A stretch of DNA of 64,000 nucleotides, from the NCBI RefSeq assembly GCF_900111835.1, contig NZ_FOJP01000020.1:78549-142548 (forward strand), given 5' to 3'. Every line of letters begins with the position of its first letter. Within the stretch, counting starts at the first letter, position 1. Positions 49,658 to 59,143 of this stretch are shown here, piece by piece. The position numbers and the translations under genes were made by a program. Source of the stretch: Metapseudomonas otitidis. GTDB taxonomy: Bacteria > Pseudomonadota > Gammaproteobacteria > Pseudomonadales > Pseudomonadaceae. The notes below the pieces were generated by a model. That model saw only the letters and a list, made by a program, of their open reading frames with translations. It had not been told where the DNA came from and did no database searches.

Positions 49658-50209
49658 TCAGAACCCCGGCAGGCTGGCGGTGCGCGGCGTGGCGGCAAGG
49701 GGCCGCAGGGCGCGCTCGTGCTCCAGTAGCCAGTGCTTGCGCTCCAGACCCCAGGCGTAGCCGCGCAGCTCGCCGTTGCTGGCCACCACGCGGTGGCAGG
49801 GGATCAGCACGGCGATGGGGTTGGCGGCGTTGGCGGCACCCACCTCGATGGCGGCGCGTGGGTCGTTCAGCCCCAGCTGGCGGGCGACTTCGCCGTAGCT
49901 GCGGGTGCTGCCGGGCGGGATCTGCCCCAGGGCGTCCCAGACCTTGCGCTGGAAGGGCGTGCCGTCGGGCTCCAGCACCAGGCGGTCGATGGCGCCCAGG
50001 TCGCCCTGGAAGTAGCCGCGCAGGGCGTCGGCAATCCCGCGCGGCAGCGGGATGTCCTGCAGGCGGTAGTCACCGAAGCGCTGGCGCAGGTTGCGCAGCA
50101 GCGCGAGGCGGTAGTCGCCGAAGCCGAGGGCGCGGATGCGCTGTTCGGTGTCGGTGACCACCAGCAGGCTGCCCAGCGGGGACTCGAGGGCGCTCAGCAA
50201 CAGGTTCAT
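49658..50209 (-). CDS. ogt: Methylated-DNA-[protein]-cysteine S-methyltransferase Ogt
   Basis: Suicide repair enzyme for O6-alkylguanine. The 183-residue product has FQRKVWDALGQIPPGSTRSYGEVAR and the active-site motif IPCHRVVASNGELRGYAWGL. ATG 50209 (MNLLLSALESPLG) is the normal start; the open frame upstream is unrelated. With Ada in the same group, the strain has two transferase domains in 3 kb. A 44-nt gap separates it from the small gene upstream. Confidence 0.94.
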   Translation of the reverse strand: MNLLLSALESPLGSLLVVTDTEQRIRALGFGDYRLALLRNLRQRFGDYRLQDIPLPRGIADALRGYFQGDLGAIDRLVLEPDGTPFQRKVWDALGQIPPGSTRSYGEVARQLGLNDPRAAIEVGAANAANPIAVLIPCHRVVASNGELRGYAWGLERKHWLLEHERALRPLAATPRTASLPGF

Positions 50210-50253
50210 GGGGTGGCTCTCCTTGTCATGGACGGTGTTCCTTGTGGCGGGGT

Positions 50254-50484
50254 TCAGCGCAGCCGGACCACGCCGTGGCGTTGCAAGAGGTAGACCTCGC
50301 CGCTGGCGAGGTGCAGTTCGGTCCGCCCCGTTTCGTGGGTGCGCCACCAGGCCTGGCGGGCATCCACCATGGCCTGGAAGGCATCCAGCACCTGGCGCTT
50401 GGCCTGTTCCGCCGCGTCGTGGGCCTCTGGCGGTTCGCCGAGGTGGGCGGCCGCTGCGGCGGGAATGTCGGTGAGGTCGGGCAC
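50254..50484 (-). CDS. Small hypothetical protein between ogt and alkB
   Basis: 76 residues with a GTG start at 50484, Ala-rich helical N-terminal half (AEQAKRQVLDAFQAMVDARQAWW) and a short beta end GEVYLLQRHGVVRLR. No family recognised and no zinc or nuclease motifs. Its place inside an otherwise tight repair gene row suggests it belongs to it. Ribosome-binding site weak. Confidence 0.5.
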   Translation of the reverse strand: MPDLTDIPAAAAAHLGEPPEAHDAAEQAKRQVLDAFQAMVDARQAWWRTHETGRTELHLASGEVYLLQRHGVVRLR

Positions 50485-50514
50485 GAAGGGGCTCTCGTGG
50501 CTGGCACGGCGGCG

Positions 50515-51162
50515 TCAGCCGGCGCGGCGGAAGGTGAAGTTCAGGCGCTGCTCGCCCAGGCTCGGGTGCGGCGGCCCTTTGAGCGGGGCCACGCCGTGAA
50601 AACGCAGGCGGTCCTGGCCACCCCACACGGCCACGTCGCCGTGGTGCAGGAGGAAGCGCCGGACCGGGTCGTTGCGGCGCTGCCCGCCGAACAGGAAGGT
50701 GGCGCTCATGCCGAGGGAGACGGACACCACGGGGGCGTCGAAGCCGCGTTCGTTGCGGTCCTGGTGCAGGCTCAGGCGGGCGCCGGGCTGGTAGCGGTTG
50801 AGCAGGCAGGCGTCGGCGTCGAAGCCCGGGAAGCCGGCGGCTTCGGCCGCCTGTCGGGCCAGTTGGCGGAAGCGTTCCGGCATGGCCGGCCAGGGGGCGC
50901 CGCTGTCCGGGTCGGTGGGGCTGTAGCGGTAGCCACGGCGGTCGGTGGTCCAGCCCAGGGCGCCGCAGTTGGTCAGTGCGACGGACATGCGGAAGCCGCC
51001 GGGGGTGAGCATGTGGCGGAACGGCGCCTGGGCCTGTAGCTGGAGGATCTGCCGCAGCAGTTCGTCGGCCTGGTCCAGGGCGAAGCCGCGCAGGATCACG
51101 GCCTGCTCGGCCATGGCTTCGCGCTGGCCGCTGGCGTGGGTGGCGAAGAGGTCGGGGGTCAT
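50515..51162 (-). CDS. alkB: Alkylated-DNA demethylase AlkB
   Basis: Fe(II)/2OG dioxygenase that removes 1-methyladenine and 3-methylcytosine. The 215-residue product has the full facial triad H133-Q-D135 and H189 (RFHGVAPL), the 2OG-binding arginines R206 and R212 in EQRLNFTFRRAG, and the lid MSVALTNCGALGWTTD. Length equals E. coli AlkB. It lies 9 nt after the larger oxygenase gene and is probably cotranscribed. Confidence 0.96.
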   Translation of the reverse strand: MTPDLFATHASGQREAMAEQAVILRGFALDQADELLRQILQLQAQAPFRHMLTPGGFRMSVALTNCGALGWTTDRRGYRYSPTDPDSGAPWPAMPERFRQLARQAAEAAGFPGFDADACLLNRYQPGARLSLHQDRNERGFDAPVVSVSLGMSATFLFGGQRRNDPVRRFLLHHGDVAVWGGQDRLRFHGVAPLKGPPHPSLGEQRLNFTFRRAG

Positions 51163-51171
51163 GGGCGATCC

Positions 51172-51924
51172 TCAGGTGGCGTCATGGAAGATCAGCCCAA
51201 GGGTGTGGCGCTGGCCGCTGCGCACCAGGCTGACACCGTGGCGCATGGCGGCGCGGCGGAAGCCGCTGCGCTTGCCGGGTACGGGGCGCAGGTCCACCGG
51301 GAAGATCACCGCGTCGCCCTGGCGCAGGGGCACCACGTCGGCCCGCTGGGTGCCGGCCAGGTGCTCGGTGAGGACGAATTCGCCGCCGGTGAAGTCGCGC
51401 CCGGGCTCGGAGAGCAGGATGGCGATCTGCAGCGGGAAGTTGTGCTCGCCGTAGAGGTCCTGGTGCAGGCGGTTGTAGTCGCCCGCTCCGTAGCGCAGCA
51501 GCAGCGGGGTGGGGCGTGTCTGCCCGGCCCGGTGGCAGCGCATGAGGAAGGCGTCCAGGGCCTCGGGGTAGCGCGTCTCCAGGCCGAGGCGGGCCTGCCA
51601 GCGGTTGGCGATCCGCGCCAGCGGCGGGAACAGCCGGTGGCGCAGGGTCGTGAGCAGGGCGGGCAGGGGGTAGGCGAAGTACTTGTACTCGCCCTGGCCG
51701 AAGCTGTGCCGGGCCATGACGATGCGCGAGCGGAAGGTGCGTGCGTCCGGGTAGAGCGCGGCCAGGTGGGCGCAGGTGTCGGCGTCCAGCAGCTGCTCGA
51801 TGCAGGCGTGGCCGTGGCGCTCCAGCTGCGCTTCCAGTTGGGGCCAGTCCAGGGCATCGAGCCGGTCGAGGAGGGCGGTGGGGGTGAGGTCCGGCGCCAC
51901 CGGGCACGAGAGCACGGCACTCAT
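51172..51924 (-). CDS. Fe(II)/2-oxoglutarate oxygenase, COG3826-like
   Basis: 250-residue prolyl-hydroxylase-like oxygenase with intact triad H154-Q-D156, H229 and 2OG-site R239; typical strands FPLQIAILLSEPGRDFTGGEFVLTEH. Genes of this kind often stand next to ada/alkB, but the substrate is not established. It has a shorter HxG paralogue at 47184-47840 in the same group. Its ATG overlaps the stop of the LysR gene by 4 nt (ATGA), so the regulator and repair genes may share a transcript. Confidence 0.85.
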   Translation of the reverse strand: MSAVLSCPVAPDLTPTALLDRLDALDWPQLEAQLERHGHACIEQLLDADTCAHLAALYPDARTFRSRIVMARHSFGQGEYKYFAYPLPALLTTLRHRLFPPLARIANRWQARLGLETRYPEALDAFLMRCHRAGQTRPTPLLLRYGAGDYNRLHQDLYGEHNFPLQIAILLSEPGRDFTGGEFVLTEHLAGTQRADVVPLRQGDAVIFPVDLRPVPGKRSGFRRAAMRHGVSLVRSGQRHTLGLIFHDAT

Positions 51925-52934
51925 GATACGGACAGGCTGCCGTGGGCCTGGGGCAGGCCCATGGGGCGCAGGCGGGTGAGCGGTGCCAGGGGCCGCAGGC
52001 TGTCGAACAGGCCTTGTGGGCTGGGCTCTTCGGTGCGTCGGCAGGTCTGCGCGACCCGTTCCAGGAAGCGCGAGAGGTGGGCGCTGGGTTCGCCTGCCGG
52101 GCGCAGCAGGTAGGTGGTGAGTTCGGAGTCGGGCAGCGACAGGGCGCGGGTGACGATCTCGCTGCCGGCCAGGTCGCTGCGCTCGGTGCCGCTCACCAGG
52201 GCGACGCCATAGCCGGCGGCGACCAGGGCCTGCATGGTCTCGCGGGAGATGTACTGCTCGGCGATATCGAGGCGGGCGGCTTCGTCCTCGCTGAGGTGGG
52301 CCCGGAGCAGCCGGCTGATCTGCTGGAACTGCCCTTCGTGGACTTCGCTGTGGCTGAGGATGAGCGGGTGGCGGACCAGCTCCTGCAGCGGGATGCGCCG
52401 GTGCGAGAGCAGCGGGTGGCGGGCCGGCAGGGCGGCGACCAGCGGGTCGCTCCAGACGGGCTGGGCCTGCAGGCCGCTGCCGGCGGCGTCGATGCGGGCG
52501 AAGCCGAGGTCGTAGTGGTGTTCCAGCAGGCCTTTCACCTGCTGGGCGTAGCTGACTTCGAACAGGCGGATGCCCAGTTCCGGCTCCTCCTGCCGGCAGC
52601 GGGCGAGCAGGTCGGCCAGGCGGTTCGGGGCGATGCCGTCGGACACGGCGATGCGCAGGGTGCCGCGAAAGCCGAGGGCGACGCCGCGCATGTCCATGCG
52701 GGCCTGTTCGAGGGCGGCGAAGATGCGCTTGGCGTTATCGAGGAACACGCTGCCGGCCCAGGTGAGCTGCACGCCCCGGGGGTTGCGCTCGAACAGCTGG
52801 ATGCCGAGCTCGGACTCCAGTTCCTTGATGGCCCGGGACAGCGGGGATTGCTCGATGTGGAGGCGGGCGGCGGCGCGAGTGAAGTTCAGTTCCTCGGCCA
52901 CGGCGAGAAAATAGCGAAGATGACGTAGCTCCAT
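51921..52934 (-). CDS. LysR-type transcriptional regulator
   Basis: 337 residues: N-terminal winged HTH (MELRHLRYFLAVAEELNFTRAAARLHIEQSPLSRAIKELE) and a LysR substrate-binding domain from about residue 90. The N-terminus resembles regulators of the aromatic or CynR/CatR group (HIEQSPLSRAIKELE). The C-terminus is longer than usual by about 30 residues. It is coupled to the oxygenase downstream. The 248-nt gap to ndh (52935-53182) shows GC-rich hairpins near 53150-53175 but no T tract. Confidence 0.9.
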   Translation of the reverse strand: MELRHLRYFLAVAEELNFTRAAARLHIEQSPLSRAIKELESELGIQLFERNPRGVQLTWAGSVFLDNAKRIFAALEQARMDMRGVALGFRGTLRIAVSDGIAPNRLADLLARCRQEEPELGIRLFEVSYAQQVKGLLEHHYDLGFARIDAAGSGLQAQPVWSDPLVAALPARHPLLSHRRIPLQELVRHPLILSHSEVHEGQFQQISRLLRAHLSEDEAARLDIAEQYISRETMQALVAAGYGVALVSGTERSDLAGSEIVTRALSLPDSELTTYLLRPAGEPSAHLSRFLERVAQTCRRTEEPSPQGLFDSLRPLAPLTRLRPMGLPQAHGSLSVS

Positions 52935-53182
52935 GTGTGTTTCGTCTCCTGTCTGTCATCGACTCTGCGTTCTTCAGGGCTGGGTGCGGGGGGTTCTCCC
53001 GGGGTACTGCGAATGAGGGGGCACGCCGGGCCAGGCCATGCCTGGGCCCCGGGTGGCCGTTGCGCGGGGCGCACGGGCCGACGCGCCCACTATCGGGGGA
53101 CAGTGGGGCGTTGGCACTCCGTTTCTTGCGCTTGAATTTGCGGGCCGGATGGCCGGGCCTAGAGCGCCCGGCCGGCTTCTTT

Positions 53183-54484
53183 CTAGTGCAGCTTGAAGCG
53201 GGGGTCGGTGCTGCGGCCGATGCGGTCGCTGAGCATCAGCAGGAAGGTGCGGAAGGCGCCGTACAGGGCCATCTGGTGCATGCGGTAGAGGGAGATGTAG
53301 AACATCCGCGCCAGCCAGCCTTCCAGCTTCACGCTGCCCATGAGGTTGCCCATGAGGTTGCCGACGGCGCTGAAGCTGGAAAGGGAGATCAGCGAGCCGT
53401 AGTCCTGGTAGCGGTACTCGGGCAGGGTGTGCTGACCGGCGATCCGCGCCTTGAGCGATTTCACCAGCAGGGAGGCCTGCTGGTGCGCGGCCTGGGCGCG
53501 GGGCGGGACGTTGCGCTCGCTACCGTCGCCCAGGGGGCAGGCGGCGCAGTCGCCGAAGGCGAAGATGTCGGTATCCCGGGTGGTCTGCAGGGTGGGGGTC
53601 ACCACCAGCTGGTTGATGCGGTTGCTTTCCAGGCCGTCGAGATCCTTGAGGAAGGCCGGGGCGCGGATGCCGGCGGCCCAGACCTTGAGGCTGGCGGGGA
53701 TCTTCTCGCCCTGGGCGGTGAGCAGGCCGTCGGCGGTGACTTCCTTGACGGCAGCGCCGGTCATGACGCGCACGCCGAGCCCTTCCAGGGTGCGGTGCAC
53801 CGGGGCGCTGATGCGCTCGGGCAGCGCGGGCAGTACCCGCGGGCCGGCTTCGATCAGGGTGATGCGCATGTTCTCCGGCTGGATGCTGTCCAGGCCGTAG
53901 GCCGCCAGTTCGTGGGCGGCGTGGTGCAGTTCGGCGGCCAGTTCGACGCCGGTGGCACCGGCGCCGACGATGGCGACGCTGATCTGGTCGTCGTCACCGT
54001 CGCGGGCGTGGGCGCGCAGGTAGTGGCTGAGCATCTGCCGGTGGAAGCGCTCGGCCTGCTCGCGGGTGTCGAGGAAGATGCAGTGGCGGGCGGCGCCCTC
54101 GGTGCCGAAGTCGTTGGTGGTGCTGCCGACGGCGATCACCAGGGTGTCGTAGGCCACTTCGCGGGCGGGCACCAGTTCGCGGCCTTCCTCGTCGAGGGTG
54201 GCAGCCAGCTGGATGGCCTTGCGGCTGCGGTCCAGCCCGCTCATGCGGCCGAGCTGGAACTCGAAGTGGTTCCATTTGGCCTGGGCGACGTAGTTCAGCT
54301 CGTTCTCGGTGGAGTTGAGCGAGCCCGCCGCGACTTCGTGCAGCAGCGGTTTCCAGATGTGGGTGAGGTTGGCGTCGGCCAGGATGATCTTCGCCTGGCC
54401 GCGTTTGCCGAGGGTTCTACCCAGGCGGGTGGCAAGCTCCAGGCCGCCGGCGCCGCCGCCGACGATCACGATGCGATGGGTCAT
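53183..54484 (-). CDS. ndh: NADH:quinone oxidoreductase type II (NDH-2)
   Basis: Single-subunit, non-pumping FAD dehydrogenase bound to the inner face of the membrane. The 433 residues hold two Rossmann motifs, IVGGGAGGLELA at the N-terminus for FAD and IVGAGATGVELA near residue 170 for NADH, with FAFGDCAACP and an amphipathic C-terminal region (LARMFYISLYRMHQMALYG) for membrane attachment. Length matches NDH-2. It stands alone. Confidence 0.95.
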   Translation of the reverse strand: MTHRIVIVGGGAGGLELATRLGRTLGKRGQAKIILADANLTHIWKPLLHEVAAGSLNSTENELNYVAQAKWNHFEFQLGRMSGLDRSRKAIQLAATLDEEGRELVPAREVAYDTLVIAVGSTTNDFGTEGAARHCIFLDTREQAERFHRQMLSHYLRAHARDGDDDQISVAIVGAGATGVELAAELHHAAHELAAYGLDSIQPENMRITLIEAGPRVLPALPERISAPVHRTLEGLGVRVMTGAAVKEVTADGLLTAQGEKIPASLKVWAAGIRAPAFLKDLDGLESNRINQLVVTPTLQTTRDTDIFAFGDCAACPLGDGSERNVPPRAQAAHQQASLLVKSLKARIAGQHTLPEYRYQDYGSLISLSSFSAVGNLMGNLMGSVKLEGWLARMFYISLYRMHQMALYGAFRTFLLMLSDRIGRSTDPRFKLH

Positions 54485-54547
54485 GGGGATTTCTCACAAG
54501 GCTATAAGAATTCTTTTCGTGGGCGCCTTCGTGGCGCTTGGCGCGGC

Positions 54548-54721
54548 TCACAGGACGAGTCGCGCGAGGAGGCGGCTGAGCAGGCCCAGGCCGATGACGA
54601 GTGCCAGGAGGATGAGCAGGAGCCGCCAGGGCTTGAACGGCTGGCGTTCGACCTGGTGCTGGGGGAGGCTCAGGTACTGCTCGACCTTCTGCTGGTCGTC
54701 GGGTGTCAGGCGGCTGGGCAT
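54548..54721 (-). CDS. DUF3094 family small membrane protein
   Basis: 57 residues: a polar N-terminal part MPSRLTPDDQQKVEQYL, then QPFKPWRLLLILLALVIG starting one transmembrane helix, ending in a basic LLSRLLARLVL. This composition is typical of a small conserved Pseudomonas membrane protein (DUF3094). ATG 54721 to stop 54548 on the minus strand. Its function is not known. Confidence 0.75.
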   Translation of the reverse strand: MPSRLTPDDQQKVEQYLSLPQHQVERQPFKPWRLLLILLALVIGLGLLSRLLARLVL

Positions 54722-54800
54722 GGCGTGCCTCGACGGGGAAATATGACGTGCATTCTAGACGTGCCTTCCGGCGGCGCTCAATGCGCGCTTGCGTGAGCGG

Positions 54801-55427
54801 TCACAGGCCGATGCCAAGGTCGAAGAGCACGGTCCGCCCGAGGTTGGCACGGAGGAACTCCGGGGCACCCGGCTGGGCGAAAAGCACGCGGGCGTAGGTG
54901 GGGCCCACCACGGACAGCGAGCGCCAGCCCTGCAGGAGGAATTCGGTCGGCGGCGGGAACGGGCTGTTGAAGTCGGGGCGCACGCGCTTGAGGCTGACGA
55001 AGGCGAGCAGGTCGAGCTCGGCCGGGTCCAGGCCGCGTTCGCGGTAGTTGTGGGCCTTCTTGCGCAGCGTGGGGGCGAGCGTCGCCTGCAGCTCCTTCAT
55101 GGCGATGCGCTTGGGGCGCGTCTCCCGGCGCAGCAATTGGCTGAGGGAGGATGCGCTGCGGCGGCGCTCCAGTTCGGCGCGCCACTCGTCGTTGAGGCGG
55201 CGGCCTTCGTCGAGCACGAAGAAGACCTCGAAGTTGGCCTCGCGGAACTCCACGTCGGGGGGCTCGGCGCCGGTGCTGAAGTCTTCCAGCCGATAGGGCT
55301 GGTTGAGCGCCTGCAGCAGGCGCTGGCAGACCCAGCGTTCGCGCTCCCACTTGCGCGCGTTGGAGAGGAATTCATTGGCCTGCTCGGCCTGGCGGGTGAG
55401 CAGGCGCAGGTAGTCGGATTCGTCCAT
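54801..55427 (-). CDS. DUF1780 family protein
   Basis: 208 residues with the N-terminus [23 protein letters not shown], then [18 protein letters not shown] and [27 protein letters not shown], recognised as the conserved Pseudomonas DUF1780 family. It is cytoplasmic and structured, with no enzymatic motif seen. ATG 55427 was preferred over an in-frame codon 36 nt upstream. It is divergent from the GNAT gene. Confidence 0.75.
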   Translation of the reverse strand: MDESDYLRLLTRQAEQANEFLSNARKWERERWVCQRLLQALNQPYRLEDFSTGAEPPDVEFREANFEVFFVLDEGRRLNDEWRAELERRRSASSLSQLLRRETRPKRIAMKELQATLAPTLRKKAHNYRERGLDPAELDLLAFVSLKRVRPDFNSPFPPPTEFLLQGWRSLSVVGPTYARVLFAQPGAPEFLRANLGRTVLFDLGIGL

Positions 55428-55546
55428 GGCCGGAGAGTAGGGGGCGAGGGCGGTCGGCTGCAAGCCGCCGCCGGGTGTGGCATTGCGCTGCGATGTGGCG
55501 GCCGGCGCCTTGGTATAGACTCTGCTGCGTTTGCCGGATGCCCGCC

Positions 55547-55972
55547 ATGCACCTTCGCCCTGTCACCCCTGATGACCACGCCCAACTGATCGCCCTCTGG
55601 CAGCGTACGCCGGGGCTGCGCCTGCGCGAGGACGATGCTCATGCGCCGTTCTGCGCCTACCTGGCGCGAAACCCGGGGCTCAGCCTGCTGGTGGAGCGCG
55701 AGGGCCAGGTGGTGGCCTCGCTGATGGCCGGGCATGACGGCCGTCGCGGCTACCTGCAGCACCTGGTGGTGGACGTGCCGCTGCGCGGGCAGGGCCTGGC
55801 GCGGCGGTTGCTGGATGCGGTGCTGCAGGGGCTGGCGGCCGAGGGCATCGGCAAGTCCCATGTATTCGTCCTGCGGGACGCGCCCGAGGCGCTGGCGTTC
55901 TGGTCCGCCCAGGCGGACTGGTCCCGGCGCGGGGATATCGCGGTTTTTTCCACGAACGGAGTGACACGATGA
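55547..55972 (+). CDS. GNAT family N-acetyltransferase
   Basis: 141 residues starting [18 protein letters not shown]. Acetyl-CoA motif A is in [24 protein letters not shown] (Q/RxxGxG/A as RGQGLA) and motif B near the C-terminus. It resembles RimI-like small acetyltransferases; substrate unknown. An ATG 9 nt upstream is an alternative start. It overlaps the next gene by ATGA. Confidence 0.85.
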   Translation: MHLRPVTPDDHAQLIALWQRTPGLRLREDDAHAPFCAYLARNPGLSLLVEREGQVVASLMAGHDGRRGYLQHLVVDVPLRGQGLARRLLDAVLQGLAAEGIGKSHVFVLRDAPEALAFWSAQADWSRRGDIAVFSTNGVTR

Positions 55973-56445
55973 AACGGCTCTCTTTGGCGCTGCTGCTGGC
56001 TCTGCTGGCCGGTGGTGCGCAGGCGCTGGAACAGGGTGAGCGCTTGGCGCCCTGGACCCTGCTGGACCAGTACGAGAAACCCTACAGCCTGGACAACCAG
56101 TTGGGGTTGCTGCTGGTGGCGCGCGACATGGATGGGGCGAAGCTGGTGAAGGCGGCTCTGGACGGCAAGCCGAAGGACTTCCTCGAACAGCGCCATGCGG
56201 TGTTCGTGGCGGACATCAGCCGCATGCCGTCGGTGATTTCCAAGCTGTTCGCCGTGCCGGCGATGCAGGACTACAACTACCGCGTGCTGTTGGACCGCGA
56301 GTCCCGCGTGGCGCCGCGCTACGAGGCCCCCGAGGGCCAGGTGCTGGTGCTGACCCTGCGTGACGGCGTGCTGCAGGGGCAGAAGGCCTTTGCGTCGGCC
56401 GAGTCGCTGCGCGCGGCGCTGGACGCGGTGCCGCCGGCGCCGTGA
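55969..56445 (+). CDS. Secreted protein of unknown function, thioredoxin-like
   Basis: 158 residues with a Sec signal peptide ([19 protein letters not shown], cleavage before LEQGE). The mature part, [22 protein letters not shown] and [16 protein letters not shown], looks like a peroxiredoxin/YtfJ-type fold, but no CxxC is present; it has no cysteine at all in the mature form. It is probably periplasmic, cotranscribed with its neighbours by 4-nt overlaps on both sides. Confidence 0.6.
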   Translation: MKRLSLALLLALLAGGAQALEQGERLAPWTLLDQYEKPYSLDNQLGLLLVARDMDGAKLVKAALDGKPKDFLEQRHAVFVADISRMPSVISKLFAVPAMQDYNYRVLLDRESRVAPRYEAPEGQVLVLTLRDGVLQGQKAFASAESLRAALDAVPPAP

Positions 56446-57128
56446 TCGCCGCCGAGCTGCTGTCCGACACCAGCCTGGGGCTGGGCTGGGCGATCTACGT
56501 CCCGGCCCTGGCCTGGTCGGTGATGCGCGCGCCGTGGCTGGAGTTGTTCAGCGACTTCCGGCGCCAGCACCTGCTGTTCGGCACGGTGCTGGCGCTGTTC
56601 CTGTTGTGGATGGTGCGGCGGGACTTCGACTCCGGGGTCTCCTACCACTTCATCGGCATGACGGCGGTGACGCTGCTGCTGGACTGGCCCCTGGCGGTGC
56701 TGGGCGGTCTCGTTGCACAGCTCGGCTTGCTGGCGCTGGGGCGCCAGGACGTCGCGGCGATGGGCATCAACGGGGCGCTGCTGGTGCTGCTGCCGGTGCT
56801 GGTGACGGAGCTGTGTGCGAAGTGGGTGGAGCACTTCCAGCCGCGCAACCTGTTCGTCTACATCTTCTGCTGCGGGTTCTTTCCCGCGGCGCTGGCGGCT
56901 CTGCTCTGCACCCTGGTGGGGCTGGGGCTGCTGTTCATCGATGGCATCTTCCCGATGCCGCCCTGGCTGGAGGACTTCGTCGGCTACCTGTGGCTGGTGA
57001 TGTTCCCGGAGGCCTTCATCAACGGAACGGCGGTGACGGCGCTGGTGGTGTTCTGCCCCGAGTGGCTGGAGACCTTCAACCGCACGCGCTACCTGCAGGC
57101 GCCCTGGAAGGACGACGACAGGAGCTGA
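56442..57128 (+). CDS. CbiM-like integral membrane protein (ECF-type permease family)
   Basis: 228 residues with six or seven hydrophobic segments. SYHFIGMTAVTLLLDWPLAVLGG and NGALLVLLPVLVTELCAKW resemble the CbiM/energy-coupling permease superfamily, but there is no N-terminal MHIPDGFL metal motif, so cobalt or nickel transport is doubtful. The start is GTG 56442 overlapping the previous stop (GTGA). No ATPase gene is adjacent. Confidence 0.6.
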   Translation: MIAAELLSDTSLGLGWAIYVPALAWSVMRAPWLELFSDFRRQHLLFGTVLALFLLWMVRRDFDSGVSYHFIGMTAVTLLLDWPLAVLGGLVAQLGLLALGRQDVAAMGINGALLVLLPVLVTELCAKWVEHFQPRNLFVYIFCCGFFPAALAALLCTLVGLGLLFIDGIFPMPPWLEDFVGYLWLVMFPEAFINGTAVTALVVFCPEWLETFNRTRYLQAPWKDDDRS

Positions 57129-57238
57129 ATGGCGCTGGATTCACTGCCCCGATGATCGGCACCGATTGACGCCGATCAAGGTCGGGCGACCTGGCGCGCG
57201 CGGATGATCCCCCGGTCACTTCGAACGAGGATGCAACC

Positions 57239-57454
57239 ATGGGTGTTCACGATTGGGCGCGCGCCGCGCTGGCGCAGGTGCTGGAGCAGGGCGGTAGCGA
57301 GGGCTTCGACGAGGCACTGGCCTTGCGGGCGCTGCTGAGTGCGGTGGTGGAGCGCAGCAAGGGCGTGCGCTCACAGGAGGACCTGGCGGCGGAGCTGATG
57401 TTCCTGGCGGACAACCTGGATGACGGGCGGGACTACGCCTTCATGCGCCCCTGA
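57239..57454 (+). CDS. Small conserved hypothetical protein
   Basis: 71 residues, acidic and helical: MGVHDWARAALAQVLEQGG, then LLSAVVERSKGVRSQEDLAAELMFLADNLDDGRDYAFMRP. No motif recognised. ACGAGGATGCAACC is a fair ribosome-binding site. It is convergent with yacG, 12 nt apart. A small protein at this place is conserved in pseudomonads, by memory. Confidence 0.7.
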   Translation: MGVHDWARAALAQVLEQGGSEGFDEALALRALLSAVVERSKGVRSQEDLAAELMFLADNLDDGRDYAFMRP

Positions 57455-57466
57455 GGGCGCATGGGA

Positions 57467-57664
57467 TCAGTGACGGTCAGGGAGGTCACCGGAGAACAGT
57501 TCGTCCTCAAGGTTGTCACCGGGGATGGCGTGCTCTTCGGCGGCCCAGGCGCCCAGGTCGATCAGCTTGCAGCGGTGGGAGCAGAAGGGCCGGTTGGGGC
57601 TTTGCGGGCCCCATTCGACGGGCGCTCCGCAGGTGGGGCATTCAACGGTCATGGGTTGGCTCAT
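57467..57664 (-). CDS. yacG: DNA gyrase inhibitor YacG
   Basis: 65-residue zinc protein that binds GyrB. The Cys4 zinc finger is C-P-T-C ... [26 protein letters not shown], then [20 protein letters not shown], the YacG signature. It overlaps coaE by ATGA and is last gene of the pilB-pilC-pilD-coaE-yacG row. Confidence 0.94.
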   Translation of the reverse strand: MSQPMTVECPTCGAPVEWGPQSPNRPFCSHRCKLIDLGAWAAEEHAIPGDNLEDELFSGDLPDRH

Positions 57665-58272
57665 GGCTGGCCTCCTCGCAGTGTCAGATAGAAGGCGTGC
57701 AGTCGTTCGACTTCGGTGTGCATCCAGGCCAGGTCCCGGTCATTCAGCAGCACGTCGTGGGCGGCAGCCAGTCGCTTGTCCCGGTCGGCCTGGGCCTTGA
57801 GGATGGCCTGGACCTGTTCCTCGGAGACGCCATCACGGGCCATGGTGCGCTGCACTTGCAGGGCTTCGGGGACGTCCACCACCAGCACGCGCTGGGTCAT
57901 GCGGTGCTGCCCGGACTCGATGAGCAGCGGCGAAACCAGGATGGCGTAGGGGGACTTGGCCTCCGCCAGGTTGCTGGCGATCTCCTGGTTGATCAGCGGA
58001 TGCAGCAGGTTTTCCAGCCAGCGGCGTTCCTCCGGGTGCTGGAAGATGTGCTGGCGCAGGGCGGCGCGGTCGAGCTGCCCGTCGGCCAGGAGGACGCCGT
58101 CGCCGAAATGCTCGGCGATGCGAGCCAGGGCGGGGCGGCCGGGCTCCACCACCCAGCGGGCGGCGTGATCGGCATCCACCATGTGGATGCCCAGGGTGTT
58201 GAAATGAGCAGCAGCGGCACTCTTGCCGCTGCCGATGCCGCCTGTGAGGCCAAGAATCCAGGGTGTGGTCAT
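57661..58272 (-). CDS. coaE: Dephospho-CoA kinase
   Basis: Last step of coenzyme A synthesis. The 203-residue product has the P-loop [11 protein letters not shown] at 8-18, [13 protein letters not shown] and [18 protein letters not shown]. Its start overlaps the pilD stop by 4 nt, and its stop overlaps the yacG start by 4 nt, as in other pseudomonads. Confidence 0.97.
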   Translation of the reverse strand: MTTPWILGLTGGIGSGKSAAAAHFNTLGIHMVDADHAARWVVEPGRPALARIAEHFGDGVLLADGQLDRAALRQHIFQHPEERRWLENLLHPLINQEIASNLAEAKSPYAILVSPLLIESGQHRMTQRVLVVDVPEALQVQRTMARDGVSEEQVQAILKAQADRDKRLAAAHDVLLNDRDLAWMHTEVERLHAFYLTLRGGQP

Positions 58273-59141
58273 TTGAAACCGGCGAACTGCAGATAGGTCC
58301 CGGTTATTTGATCACCCCAGAGCAATGCGATCCAGCCGGCAATCGCCAGGTAGGGGCCGAAGGGAATGGGCGTGCCGCTGTCGGCATCGCGCAGCTTGAG
58401 GATGATGATCCCCAGTACCGCACCGACCAGGGACGACAGCAGGATGGTCAGCGGCAGCACCTGCCAGCCACCCCAGGCGCCGAGCATGGCCAGCAGCTTG
58501 AAGTCGCCATAGCCCATGCCCTCCTTGCCGGTCACCAGCTTGAACACCCAGTACACGCTCCACAGGCTCAGGTAGCCGCCCACCGCGCCCCAGAGGGCAT
58601 CCTCCAGCCCGGTGAACAGGCCCTGGCTGTTGACGATCAGCCCAAGCCAGAGCAGCGGCAGCACCAGGGAATCAGGGAGCAGCTGGTGGTCGATGTCGAT
58701 CATGCTCATCGCCAGCAAACCCCAGGTCAGCACCAGGAAGGCGCCCGCCTGCCAGGTGAAACCGAAGTGCCAGGCGACGTAGGCGGAAAGCAGCCCACAA
58801 GCCAGTTCCACCAGCGGGTAGCGCTTCTTGATGGGGGCCTTGCACGACGAACACTTGCCGCCCAGGGCCAGCCAACTCACCACCGGGATGTTCTCCCAGG
58901 CCTTGATCTCGTGCTGGCAATGGGGGCAGCGGGAGTTCGGCAGAACCAGGTTGAACGTCTCGCCCGGCGGCTCCGGCGGTAACTCCAGAGCCTCGCGGGC
59001 CTGGATCTTCCAGTCGCGGAACATCATCACCGGCAAACGGTAAATGACCACGTTGAGGAAACTGCCGACCAAGAGACCGAGGAGGAATACGCAGAAAACA
59101 AAGGCCGGCAAGTTGCCGGCCAGGAAGTCGAGAAAGGACAT
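58269..59141 (-). CDS. pilD: Prepilin peptidase / N-methyltransferase PilD
   Basis: Inner-membrane aspartyl protease that cleaves and methylates type IV pilins and type II secretion pseudopilins, so it serves all the pilins in this window. 290 residues; the zinc tetracysteine C72/C75 and C97/C100, catalytic aspartate D149 in [13 protein letters not shown], and the second in [11 protein letters not shown] are all present. It lies 2 nt after pilC. GC content is normal, while pilC upstream is markedly lower. Confidence 0.97.
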   Translation of the reverse strand: MSFLDFLAGNLPAFVFCVFLLGLLVGSFLNVVIYRLPVMMFRDWKIQAREALELPPEPPGETFNLVLPNSRCPHCQHEIKAWENIPVVSWLALGGKCSSCKAPIKKRYPLVELACGLLSAYVAWHFGFTWQAGAFLVLTWGLLAMSMIDIDHQLLPDSLVLPLLWLGLIVNSQGLFTGLEDALWGAVGGYLSLWSVYWVFKLVTGKEGMGYGDFKLLAMLGAWGGWQVLPLTILLSSLVGAVLGIIILKLRDADSGTPIPFGPYLAIAGWIALLWGDQITGTYLQFAGFK

Positions 59142-59143
59142 TC

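Noticed and set aside
52935..53182. Possible terminator or small gene between the LysR gene and ndh
   Set aside because: GC-rich inverted segments are visible but without a T tract, and the small frames have no ribosome-binding site or homology.
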